Of a DNA stretch of 64,000 bases, positions 40,758 through 51,800 are shown piece by piece (the stretch's first letter is position 1; each line of letters starts with the position of its first letter). The translations under genes and the position numbers were made by a program. Source of the DNA: an uncultured Porphyromonadaceae bacterium (lineage in GTDB: Bacteria > Bacteroidota > Bacteroidia > Bacteroidales > Porphyromonadaceae); contig CAMYAB010000007.1 of NCBI GenBank assembly GCA_947253625.1, forward strand, positions 6,776 through 70,775. The letters are read 5' to 3'. The notes beneath the pieces are model-generated. The model was given only the letters and a program-made list of their open reading frames with translations, was not told the DNA's origin and searched no databases.

Positions 40758-42803
40758 ATGAACACGAACCCTTCTATCTCACTCAGAGGTGCTGACAACC
40801 TACGCATCCTAGCCCTCTCAATGGTTGAAAAAGCCAAATCCGGTCACCCCGGCGGTGCTATGGGTGGTGCGGACTTTGCGTACATACTCTTCTCGGAGTA
40901 CCTGGAGTACAGTCCATCCGATCCCACATGGATGGCGCGTGACCGCTTTTTCCTTGACCCCGGGCACATGTCACCTATGCTGTACGGAGTGCTGGCAATG
41001 AGTGGTCGTATGACAATGGAGGACCTCAAGAGTTTTAGGCAGTGGCAGAGTGTCACTCCGGGACACCCGGAGCTAGATGTCGCACGTGGAATCGAAAACT
41101 CATCCGGCCCACTGGGACTGGGTCATGCTCTGGGCATAGGTGCGGCTATTGCGGCCAAGAAGTATGAGCAAAAGTTTGGGAAGGAGCTGATGCGTCAGCG
41201 GATTTTTGCCTACATATCCGATGGGGGAATTCAAGAGGAGATTTCACAGGGAGTGGGACGCATGGCCGGTCACCTGGGGCTGGACAATCTGGTGATGTTT
41301 TATGATGCCAACGATGTACAACTCTCCACACGTGTGACCGATGTGACCGAGGAGGATGTAGCGATGAAGTACCGTGCTTGGGGCTGGGTGGTCCTCGACA
41401 TAGATGGCAATGACCACAACCAGATCCGCCAGGCACTGGACACCGCTATCGCCGTAGAGGGCAAGCCTACCCTGATCATTGGACATACGCTGATGGGCAA
41501 GGGGGCAATAGGCAAGGACCACGAGTCGTATGAGGACCTCATATCTACCCATGGTCAGCCCCTCTCCAATGCCGGTGCCTGCGCCTCTGCGACCATTGAG
41601 GCATTGGGTGGCAACCCGGAGGATCCATTTTGCCTCTTCCCAGAGGTGCGTGAGGTGTTTGCGAAGCGTACCACTGTACTAGAGGAGAAGTACCAACAGT
41701 GGAAGGACAGATACAAAGCTTGGGCGAAGGCAAATCCGGCTTTGGCAGAAGAGTATCACCGCTGGCTGAACACCTCTGTGGACTATATTGAGTGGGACAA
41801 GATTGAGCAAAAGGCGGATGGGCCTACACGCAATGCGTCAGCAACTGTCCTAGGTGTACTTGCTGAACAAGTGCCCAACATGGTAGTAGCCAGTGCCGAC
41901 CTATCCAACTCGGACAAGACCGATGGATTTTTGAAAAAGACCAAACCTATCGTCCGTGGGGACTTCTCCGGAAAGTTTTTGAACCCCGGAGTCTCCGAAC
42001 TCTCTATGACCGCACTCTGCATGGGTATGACTCTGCATGGCGGTATGATCACGGCGTGTGGCACATTCTTTGTCTTCTCCGACTACCAAAAGCCGGCGAT
42101 CCGACTTGCCGCCTTGATGGGCCTGCCGGTGAAATTTGTATGGACACACGATGCCTTTCGGGTCGGTGAGGATGGGCCCACACACGAGCCGGTCGAGCAA
42201 GAAGCACAGATCCGCCTGATGGAGAAGCTCCAAAACCACAACCACCAAAACTCCATGCTTGTCCTCCGTCCGGCAGATGTGCATGAGGCTACTGTGGCTT
42301 GGAAAATGGCGATGGAAAACCAATCCACCCCCACCGGGCTGATCTTTTCGCGTCAAAACATCAAGAACCTCCCGGGCAACGACTACCAAAAGAGTCTACG
42401 CGCTGAGAGAGGAGGATATGTCGTGGTAAAGAGCGATCGTCCGGAGGCAGTACTCGTCGCCACAGGATCAGAAGTCTCCACCCTCGTAGCTGGTGCAGCG
42501 CTGCTCCGCAAGAGTGGAATAGAGGTGAACATCGTCTCGGTACCGAGCGAGGGGGTATTCCGGACACAACCTCAAACCTACCAAGATGAGGTATTGCCCG
42601 AAGGATTGCCAAGGTTCGGATTGACAGCCGGATTGCCAGTCAACCTGCAAGGATTGGTTCCCGAGGGCAAAGGGCAGATCTTTGGTCTAGAGTCGTTTGG
42701 CTTCTCTGCCCCTTACACTGTATTGGACGAAAAGCTCGGGTTCACAGCAGAGAATGTGGCACACAGGGTACGTCTGCTACTTGGAAAGGAGGTGGCACGA
42801 TGA
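40758..42803 (+). CDS. tkt: Transketolase
   Basis: A 681-residue thiamine-diphosphate enzyme of the pentose phosphate pathway. Seen are the N-terminal SMVEKAKSGHPGGAMGGADF, the substrate-channel segment GPLGLGHALGIGAAIA, and a TPP-binding region. The pyrimidine domain has FFVFSDYQKPAIRLAALMG and WTHDAFRVGEDGPTHEPVEQ, and the transketolase C-terminal domain has VLVATGSEVS. Length is normal. The stop overlaps rpiB by 4 bases. Confidence 0.97.
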   Translation: MNTNPSISLRGADNLRILALSMVEKAKSGHPGGAMGGADFAYILFSEYLEYSPSDPTWMARDRFFLDPGHMSPMLYGVLAMSGRMTMEDLKSFRQWQSVTPGHPELDVARGIENSSGPLGLGHALGIGAAIAAKKYEQKFGKELMRQRIFAYISDGGIQEEISQGVGRMAGHLGLDNLVMFYDANDVQLSTRVTDVTEEDVAMKYRAWGWVVLDIDGNDHNQIRQALDTAIAVEGKPTLIIGHTLMGKGAIGKDHESYEDLISTHGQPLSNAGACASATIEALGGNPEDPFCLFPEVREVFAKRTTVLEEKYQQWKDRYKAWAKANPALAEEYHRWLNTSVDYIEWDKIEQKADGPTRNASATVLGVLAEQVPNMVVASADLSNSDKTDGFLKKTKPIVRGDFSGKFLNPGVSELSMTALCMGMTLHGGMITACGTFFVFSDYQKPAIRLAALMGLPVKFVWTHDAFRVGEDGPTHEPVEQEAQIRLMEKLQNHNHQNSMLVLRPADVHEATVAWKMAMENQSTPTGLIFSRQNIKNLPGNDYQKSLRAERGGYVVVKSDRPEAVLVATGSEVSTLVAGAALLRKSGIEVNIVSVPSEGVFRTQPQTYQDEVLPEGLPRFGLTAGLPVNLQGLVPEGKGQIFGLESFGFSAPYTVLDEKLGFTAENVAHRVRLLLGKEVAR

Positions 42804-43252
42804 TCAGAGGAGTCAAGCGCATCGGCCTAGCCTCTGACCATGCCGGCTACTGCATGAAAGAGACGGTGAAGGAGTTTTTGTCAAAATGGGCACCTGAGGT
42901 GGAGCTTGTCGACTACGGTACGGACTCCACAGCAAGTGTGGACTACCCGGACTACGGGCGTAAGCTGGCCATCGCCGTCGCATCAGGAGAGGTGGACTAT
43001 GGGATAGCCTCGTGTGGAACCGCCAACGGCATCTCCATGACACTCAATCGCTACGAGGGAGTCCGCGCCGCGCTGGTGTGGACCCGTGAGATCGCTGAGC
43101 TAGCTCGCAAACACAACGACGCCAATGTTCTGGCCATACCCGGTCGATTCGTCACTCTGGATGATGGGCCAAAGTTTGTTGAGTGTTTTTTTACAACCGA
43201 GTTTGAGGGAGGAAGACATCAGAAAAGAATAGATAAGATTTGCCGCAAATGA
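42800..43252 (+). CDS. rpiB: Ribose-5-phosphate isomerase B
   Basis: A 150-residue enzyme interconverting ribulose- and ribose-5-phosphate. Marks are IGLASDHAGYCMKETVKEFL, DYGTDSTASVDYPDYG, YGIASCGTANGISMTLNRYEGVRAALVWT and ARKHNDANVLAIPGRFV. The active-site Cys is in CGTANG. It is coupled to tkt upstream and overlaps the peptidase ATG downstream (ATGA). Confidence 0.96.
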   Translation: MIRGVKRIGLASDHAGYCMKETVKEFLSKWAPEVELVDYGTDSTASVDYPDYGRKLAIAVASGEVDYGIASCGTANGISMTLNRYEGVRAALVWTREIAELARKHNDANVLAIPGRFVTLDDGPKFVECFFTTEFEGGRHQKRIDKICRK

Positions 43253-45243
43253 GCGAACGACTATACCCGGACTTTGAGCATCGAGATCCAGACACCCTTG
43301 CCCAAAAAGTGCGTCAAGGACTGGAGTCCTATCGCACTGAGATAAGCCGGATCAAAGCTGTACCTGAGAATGAAGCAGACTTTGCCAACACTGTCTTGGC
43401 GTTGGAAAAGAGTGGTAAGGATTTGGATGTAGCCAGTGCCTCGTTTTTCAACCTTCTGAGTTGCGATGCCGATGATCGACTGATGGAGCTCTCGCAGGAG
43501 CTGACCATGGAGCTCACCGAGGTCGCTAACGAAGTAGGCATGGACCTGGGGCTGGCCCAAAAGGTACGTGCCATATACAATGCCGACCAGAGCCACCTCG
43601 ATGTACAAGATCGTCGACTCCTCTACCGTAGCTACGAGGGCTACAAAAACAGAGGCGCCTACCTGACCGATGACATTCGTACCGAGCTAAAGAGCCTGCA
43701 CAAAGAGCTAAGCCTCGCCACCCTCAACTTTGGGCAAAACGTCCTAAAAGAACAAAACACCTACCGCCTCTCAATCATGGATGGAGAGTGCCTCAAGCGA
43801 CTGCCACAAGCCGTACTGGACAAAGCGGCACACACGGCACAAGAAGCAGGTGTCAGTGGATGGGTATTTGACTTTAGCATGCCGGCGTACTCGGCTATCA
43901 TGAAGTACTGCGACAGTCGTCCAATACGGGAAAAAATGTACCGCGACCACGGCAAACTGGGCTTTGACACCAACAAGGAGACCAAAAACACCACGCTGGT
44001 CTACGATATAGTACGACTTCGGACACGAATCGCCAACCTCCTCGGATACGACACCTATGCCGACTACACTTTGGCAGATCGCATGGCCAAAGACTCCACC
44101 TCCGTCTACGCAATGCTGGACCAACTACGCGATGCCTACCTGCCCATCGCTCAGAAAGAGGTGGCGACGGTACAAGAGCTAGCCTCGCGAGAGGGGCTGC
44201 AGGAACCCATGCAACCGTGGGACTGGAGCTACTACGCTGAGCTGTACCGCCAAAAGGAGCTGGCGTATGATGAAGAGGAGACTCGACCCTACTTTGGGCT
44301 ACAAGACAGTGTGGAGGCCATGTTTGGCCTGGCATCGGACCTATATGGGCTGGCTTTTGTTCCCAACACCGAACTAAAGCCCTACCGTGACGAAGTGGAG
44401 GTATATGATGTCCTAGATGGGGACGAACTCATGGGGACACTGCTCATGGATTATTACCCACGCAAAGGCAAACAGAGTGGTGCTTGGATGACCAACTATG
44501 TGGAGGCCTACGACGAAGTGCGTCCGGTTGTGAGTTTGGTGATGAACTTCACCCCAACCACCGGCGACAAACCGGCTCTGCTCACAATTGGCGAGGTGAA
44601 TACAATGTTTCACGAGTTTGGACACGGACTGCACGGGCTACTGACTCGTGTAAGGCATGCCTCACTAAGCGGGACTAACGTAGTACGAGACTTTGTGGAG
44701 CTTCCCTCTCAGCTGATGGAAAACTGGCTCCTGCAACCGGAGTTTCTCAAGTCTTTTGGGAAGCACTACCTCACCGGCGCAGTGATTCCGGACCATCTCG
44801 TAGAGGCAATCCGTCGCAGCAACCACTTCTTGAGCGGATATGCCTGTGTACGTCAGCTGGGCTTTGGGTACCTCGACATGGCTTGGCACCATACCCCCCC
44901 CGCAAATCTGCCGAGCACCATCGACGAACTAGAGACTGCGGTCAATGACCCAATCCGTCTACTCCCCAAGGTTGATGGAGTGGCTATCAGTACCTCCTTT
45001 GGACACATCTTTAGCGGGGGATATGCGTCAGGCTACTATGGCTACAAATGGGCTGAGATCCTGGATGCAGACGCCTTTGAGGAGTATTTGTCGAGAGGGC
45101 TGAGAGATCGAGAGACCGCTCACCGCTTTCGGAGCGAAATCCTAGAAAAAGGAGACATGGAAGAGGCCGAAGTGCTTTACAAAAACTTCAAGGGACGACC
45201 GGCTTCGATCGAGGCTCTCTTTCGTCGAGACGGACTGCTATGA
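43249..45243 (+). CDS. M3-family oligopeptidase (Dcp/OpdA-like)
   Basis: A 664-residue zinc metallopeptidase. The zinc motif HEFGH is at residues 455-459, followed by GLHGLLTRVRHASLSGT. The third ligand and active-site residues are in RDFVELPSQLMENW, with late TSFGHIFSGGYASGYYGYKWAE. Length and motifs match dipeptidyl carboxypeptidase/oligopeptidase A. No signal peptide is seen, so it is cytoplasmic. It is in the tkt operon and overlaps ruvA by 4 bases. Confidence 0.93.
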   Translation: MSERLYPDFEHRDPDTLAQKVRQGLESYRTEISRIKAVPENEADFANTVLALEKSGKDLDVASASFFNLLSCDADDRLMELSQELTMELTEVANEVGMDLGLAQKVRAIYNADQSHLDVQDRRLLYRSYEGYKNRGAYLTDDIRTELKSLHKELSLATLNFGQNVLKEQNTYRLSIMDGECLKRLPQAVLDKAAHTAQEAGVSGWVFDFSMPAYSAIMKYCDSRPIREKMYRDHGKLGFDTNKETKNTTLVYDIVRLRTRIANLLGYDTYADYTLADRMAKDSTSVYAMLDQLRDAYLPIAQKEVATVQELASREGLQEPMQPWDWSYYAELYRQKELAYDEEETRPYFGLQDSVEAMFGLASDLYGLAFVPNTELKPYRDEVEVYDVLDGDELMGTLLMDYYPRKGKQSGAWMTNYVEAYDEVRPVVSLVMNFTPTTGDKPALLTIGEVNTMFHEFGHGLHGLLTRVRHASLSGTNVVRDFVELPSQLMENWLLQPEFLKSFGKHYLTGAVIPDHLVEAIRRSNHFLSGYACVRQLGFGYLDMAWHHTPPANLPSTIDELETAVNDPIRLLPKVDGVAISTSFGHIFSGGYASGYYGYKWAEILDADAFEEYLSRGLRDRETAHRFRSEILEKGDMEEAEVLYKNFKGRPASIEALFRRDGLL

Positions 45244-45842
45244 TCGAGTACATACAGGGCACAATTGCCGAAAAGACCCCCACTACCGCAGTAGTTGACC
45301 TACACGGCATAGGCTATCAGCTCTACATATCCGTCAATACCTCTACGGCACTGGTGGTCGGGCAGAACTACAAGCTACTGGTGCATGAGGTACTACGGGA
45401 GGACACGCATGACCTGTACGGTTTTGCAAGCGAGGAGGAGCGGATACTCTTCAGGCTACTCATCACGGTGAAAGGGATTGGTCCAAGCTCGGCACGGACG
45501 ATGCTGAGTTCCTATACCCCAAAGGATTTGGCACGGTACATTGCAGACGAAAACAGCGCTGCACTCAAGACCGTAAAAGGGGTTGGCCCCCGAACGGCAG
45601 AGCGGATCATCGTGGAGCTAAAAAACAAAATCGCAGAGGCCATGCATGAGGGAGTCACTCCGGGAGGGACCGACAGCACGGAGGCGGTACCTCATACTGT
45701 GCAGTACGAAGAGGCCGAAAAAGCATTTGTGGCACTGGGGTACACCCAGAGTCAGGCCCGGGCAGTAGTGGCAAAACTGGTGAAGCTTGATCCCGACATG
45801 AGTGTCAACGACATGGTGAGGCAGGGCTTGCGTATGCTTTAG
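45240..45842 (+). CDS. ruvA: Holliday junction branch migration protein RuvA
   Basis: A 200-residue subunit that binds Holliday junctions and directs RuvB. The N-terminal OB fold is MIEYIQGTIAEKTPTTAVVDLHGIGYQ. Tandem helix-hairpin-helix motifs are LLITVKGIGPSSARTML and LKTVKGVGPRTAERIIVELK. A C-terminal RuvB-binding helix bundle follows (EEAEKAFVALGYTQSQARAVVAKL). Followed after 44 bases by sprA, a neighbourhood also known in Porphyromonas. Confidence 0.97.
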   Translation: MIEYIQGTIAEKTPTTAVVDLHGIGYQLYISVNTSTALVVGQNYKLLVHEVLREDTHDLYGFASEEERILFRLLITVKGIGPSSARTMLSSYTPKDLARYIADENSAALKTVKGVGPRTAERIIVELKNKIAEAMHEGVTPGGTDSTEAVPHTVQYEEAEKAFVALGYTQSQARAVVAKLVKLDPDMSVNDMVRQGLRML

Positions 45843-45886
45843 CACCTCTGGGTGGGATCGCAAAGCGCACAAGCGTCCTAAAGTAT

Positions 45887-48800
45887 ATGGACAGAAGACA
45901 ACGGAGCCGGATAGCCCTACTGACAGTATGGTATGGTCTCTGCGTACTTCTGACACTTCTCCCACTGCAACAGATGGTCGCTCAGACCCGACCGGACTCC
46001 GTAGTCTACGACCGAGAGGGGCACCTATACCTGATCCACCAAAAAGACTCTGTCGGGGCATGGCGGCTGGCAAAAGTACTGTCGCTCAAGGAGTACCTAA
46101 AGTATAGAGAGACACAGTTACTCTCTACCGATCCCACTCCGGTACGGTCTATCCGTGAAGTTCCGCCCAAGCGGGAGCCCCAAGGGCTCAGTCTGACTAC
46201 CGTTGGTGAAGCCCGTTTACGGCTCGAGCAGACCACCATACGTGATGGATCACCGATGCTGCCGGTACAGATGCGTCATAGGAGCTATGTAGGTTTTAGC
46301 TACGAGACAACACTCGGGGTCCAAGCCTCCTACGGTGATCATATACGGATGGACCTCCGATACAATACCCACACCACACTGCCGGCCGACCGCCAGTCTG
46401 TCCGGCTCGCCTATGTCGGTGATGAGTACGATTTGGTCCAAAACGTCCAAGCCGGCAATATCCAATTCACAAGTCAAAACCCCTTGGTGGCCCTCGGCAG
46501 TGACCTCCTTGGATTGCGATCGGACTTTCGGATCGGGCCACTGAGCCTTACAGCACTGGCCGCTCGCCGGCACGACAATGAGCGAAAGATCCGGATCCAA
46601 GGGGGGAAGCGTCTTCTTCCTTTTGAGGTGCGTAGCTCTGAGTACCAGTTTGCCCAACACTTCTTTCTTTCCGAGTTTTTCGCACGCAAGTACGATCAAG
46701 CTCTCTCCACCCTTCCCCTCGTCACAAGTGACCTATACATCCGCCACGTGGAGCTTTGGGTCACCGATACTCGTAGACGTTCGACGGACCACCGGACAGC
46801 CGACCTCACCGCCTACCCGGAGTGGGCTCTCATGCCGGACACTCCCCCATCGTCCGACACTCCGGGATCAAAAGGGCACTCCCTCCACAATGCCACACGG
46901 CTGCAGGAGTCGGACTACACCGTCCACCCGACCCTGGGCTTCATCTCTCTCAATTTTCCACTTGCCGAGCGCCAACAGCTCGCTGTAGTTTACAGCTACA
47001 GCTACAAGGGAAAGGACTATCAGGTAGGTACTTTTGTCGGTGAAAGTGACCACCTAGAGGCTGCTCTCCTATCCGGGGATACCAAGTTGCCAAGCGATCC
47101 TCTATGGGAGCTGATGATGAAAAACGGATACAGCATCCCCTACAGCAGTCGCCCAATAGAGCCCGAGGATCTGACGCTCAACATTTACTACCGGACACCA
47201 GGCACAGCCATAGACCGCCCCACAGACACAGGAGGGAAACCATGGATCGAGAAGTTTGCACTCGACCGGACGGATCTTTCGGGTAGCTCCGCTCGGGCAG
47301 ATGGACTTCTGGACTACTTGCCGGGGACACTATTCTTGCGCAATGGGGGGACCCTTTTTCTCCCTTTCAGGAGGCCGTTTGCCACGATTCCCGATGAGCC
47401 ATACACCTCACTCTACACGACGACCCCCGCGCAAGCCATTGAGGACACAGAGCTTGACCGCTTTGTCCTACGAGGCGACCTCTCAGGTGGCGAGACCAGG
47501 AGCATACCTCTGGGGACCACCTCGCTCGCACCGGGAGACCTAACCGTCCGCACACCGGCACGCATACTGAGTGAGGGGCTCGACTACTCTGTGGACTACA
47601 CCACCGGCACACTCACGCTAAACACACCACAGGCAGAGTCTGTGGAGGTGACTATACGAGAGCGCGAACTGGCACGAAAAAAGGAAAAAACACTCATTGG
47701 GCTGGAAGCTCAGCTACAACTCCTGCCCGGCCTATCACTTGGCGGGACCGTGCTGGACTACACCGAGACCCTTCCGACCCGGAGAGTCCGACTGGGCGAA
47801 GAACCCCTCCACAATACCCTCTGGGGCATGAATGCCACCTATGACTACCGGGGAAAAAGGCTCACCGACTACCTCGACCACCTACTCCCCGGACGCCTGC
47901 AAAAGCCCGTAGCCCTGCACCTAGAGATCGCTTATGCCAACCTAAAGTCCAACTACAACACCCCAAAGGATCAAGCCATCGTCCTAGAGGACTTTGAGCA
48001 AAAGGGGAGGAGCATCACACTGGTCTATCCACACGATTGGTCCATAAGTGGCAACCCCTTTCCGGAAAACAGCTCTGCACTTGATCATAGAGCTCGACTG
48101 GCATGGTACACGGTCGACCCACTTTTGGTAAGAGACGGAGTGCCGGGCCAGCCAACTTCCCTCCGAGACAATCTCCCGGAGCGGACCAACCCGTTGGTAT
48201 GCGAAGTCGCCACTCAGGCACTTTTCCCCGGCCGAGACCCGGGTCCGGCACAGCAACAATACTTGTCCACCCTCAACCTCTCCTATTATCCCCAAGAGCG
48301 TGGCCCATACACGGCCGCTCCCTACACACTGGATGCCTCCGGCCATTTTGTGTCACCGGGAGAGAGTTGGGGTTCCATCACACGCCCCTTGGAGGTCACC
48401 GACTTTGAGCAGGAGCAGATCCTCTACCTAGAGGGCTGGTTACTGGATCCTTACACACTGGACCCCAACACTTCACCCGGGGAGTTGTTGATCGACTTGG
48501 GGCGTCTCTCCGAGGAAGTTCTGCCAGATGGCCAACTCTACTACGAGGGGCCGGGGAGCTACACCGACAGCGACTATGGGCGAGTACCTACAGAGATTGC
48601 CGACACCTACACTTTTGACCAAACCGGTGCGGTACCCTTGGCGCTTCAGGACAGAGGACTTGATGGGCTCAGTTCGGAAGAGGAGCGACGACACCCTCTG
48701 TACCAAGCACTACTTCGGCATACCTCCGACCCGGAGGTTTGGAGAGACCCTGCGGCAGACGACTACCGTTTTTACCTTGGAGAGGAGTGGGATCGCACCG

Positions 48801-51800
48801 AGGCTACCGTCCTAGAGCGCTACAAGTACATCAACGGCACAGAGGGCAATACCGGCGGTCACACAATTCAGGGGATCCGGAGTGCGGCCACATGGGAGCC
48901 GGACAAGGAGGATCTCAACCGCAACTTCTTGCTGGATACCGAGGAGCACTACTTTCGGTACCGACTACCCCTCAGCCCACCGGCTTTGACCAAGGAGCAC
49001 TCTCCCTATATTGTCGGAGAGCGCACCTACACGGTAGACCGTGGAGCCGGGAGACAGACAACCGTCCGCTGGATCAAGTTCCGCATACCTCTGGATCACC
49101 CCCACTCCGAGTATGGCTCACCGACACTCCGCGATGTGCCATCCGTCCGCCTAGTGTTGCGAGGATTCACTGCCCCCATCCACCTTCGGTGGGCATTACT
49201 TCGCTTCGTCTCCTCCTCCTGGCAAAACTACAACCGCCCCATCGACCCCAAGGACACCCAGACAGCCTCCCTTGCGGTCAGCCAACTAAGTTTGGAGGAA
49301 GACTCCGGGCGCAAGCCCATCCCCTACGTCTCACCTCCCGGAGTCGGGCAAGAACTCATCTTCACCCCCATGTCGCCTATGCGCTCCGATGAGCGTGCCC
49401 TTGCCCTCACCTTTGATCAGCTCCACCAAGATCAACCCGTGGCTGTCTTTTACACCCCCCGATGGGACCTCCGCCACTACGATCACCTCACCCTACACAC
49501 ACACCTCCACTCCGAGCAAGACCTACGGTCGGGCGAAGTGGAGCTCTTTGTCCGCCTGGGCTCGGATTTCACCCAAAACTACTACGAGATCCGGCACCCA
49601 CTCTCCCTCACGCCACTCGGTGACTATACCGGCTACACGCCTTCCGACCTTCGTCGACTGGTATGGCCCGATGAAAACAAGCTTGTCCTCACCCTCTCCG
49701 AGCTCACAGCACTCAAGCAAGCGCGAGACCACGAAGGGGCCGATCCCGGGCAGCCCTATCGACAAGGCAATATCTGCCTCAAGGGCTATCCCACACTTGG
49801 CGAAGTCTCCTCTGTCCTCATAGGTTTGCGCTCCCGCACTGGAGGGATCCTCTCCGGAGAGGTCTGGGTCAATGAGCTCAGCGTATCCGGCACACGGCAC
49901 CTCGGAGGCGATGCCCTACTCACATCCGGGACCCTCACACTGTCGGATCTACTAGATCTGCGTGCGGAGGGGGGCTACACCTCCGCAGGATTCACCTCCC
50001 TTACCCGGGACAGTCGCTTTACCTCGCTGGAGGACACTCGATTTCTAGCCCTCTCGGGCCAGTTCGACCTCTCTTACCTGGCACCCACCACCTGGCAAGT
50101 CCACGCACCACTTCGCTTCTCGACCGAGCGTCGCTCCACCACACCCTTTTACAGTCCCACCCACTCCGATCTACGATACGACCGCTCACGGGATGGCGAA
50201 AAGGGCATGGGGCACCACCTCACCTCCCTGTGGCACCTAGAGGATTGGCACCTCGGGCCCATCATCGCTTCCGGAGCCTTCTACGACCCCTCCAACCTCC
50301 ACTTCTCCTACCGGCTCCACCACTCAGACACCAGGTCACCCTACCTACCCGTCAGCAAGGAGCGACGGATGAGCACCGAGCTCCTCTACGACTATCGTCC
50401 ATCCCCGTCCAACAGCCTATACCTCTCCTCCTCATGGGATCGTCTCTACCGCCACACACTCCTACCGGGTGCCGACAAGGCCGTCACCCTGAGCCACTGG
50501 AAGTGGGACCGAGCTCTCCGTCTACGCTACCAGCCGATTCAGTGCCTGTCCGTGGGGCTTACCGGATCGACCACAGCACTCATCGAGGAGCCGATGGCCC
50601 AAGCGCACACCGCCAATACGGACCAAGCCTTCAGCCTCCTCTCCGGTGAGCTCCTGCGGGCTATCAAGTCACTTGGCCGCACCGAGCACTATCGGGCCAC
50701 CACCGACCTCACCGCCAGACTACCCCGGCTGCAAGCCCGGCTTTTGGCTCCTCTGACCGCCTCAGCCACCTGGCGCACCACTTTTGACTGGCAGAGGGGT
50801 CTTCGCACGGCCACTGTCCAAAATGGGCATCAAGCCAGCTCCACCGCCTCTCTCGACGGACGCTTGGCGTACGATCTGGAGACCCTTTTCGCAAAAGACA
50901 GCCCCTTCCGGCCCAAGCGCCTCTCCTTTCGCGCCGGGTATCAGACCGGTAGCACCATCCCCGGCCTGGGGCTGGAGGCCCGCAGTGCTATGGGGGTGCC
51001 ACAGCTCTACCTCTACCAACTGGGGTGGACAAGCGGCCCGGCCACGCTCTCCAAGGCAATACAGGACCGGTGGCTGCTCACGGACCTCTCCTCGCCCCGA
51101 CAAGCCAGTCACTACGTCCGACAAGAGTACGAGGTCACTTGCTCGGCCCGGCTACTCCCCGGACTGTTGCTGGAGCTCAATCTACAGGCACGCAACCATC
51201 GACACACCACCCTGTCCCGAAAAACCGGGACCCCTCTCCGCCAATCGGGCAGCATTCGCCTCAGCAGCTGGGGTCTACGCTCCCTTTTCGAGAACTCTCT
51301 ACAGCGCGCCGGTCACCCCTCCACCCTCTACGACTCATTTGTCAGGCTCTATGCCGATGGACAAGCCCCAGAGCAGGCTTTTGTGGCACGGTACACACTG
51401 TCGGGGCGACTGACCGGTGGATTGCCCGGCTACGGGACACTACTTCCGGCTTGGCTCATCACCTACGATCTGACCCAAGCATCGCCCCTACTCGCCCGAC
51501 ACTTCTCCACTCTACGACTTGAGCACCGCTACAGTGGCTACCTGGAGGTCCCGGCATATGAGCAGACGACAAAGGGGCTCAGCCTACGCACCATCACCCA
51601 GGTCGACGAGCTAAGTCCACTGGCCGGGCTCAAGCTCACCACCGTCTGGGGACTCACCATAGGGGAGCAATACACCCTGCGGAGATCCAATACCCTGCTC
51701 CTCGCCTCCCTGCGACTACTGGAGCAACACGACACCCAGCTACGATCCACACTAGGCTACACGAGAGCCTTCCCTGCGCCCTTTGGAGTCACCCTTCCGC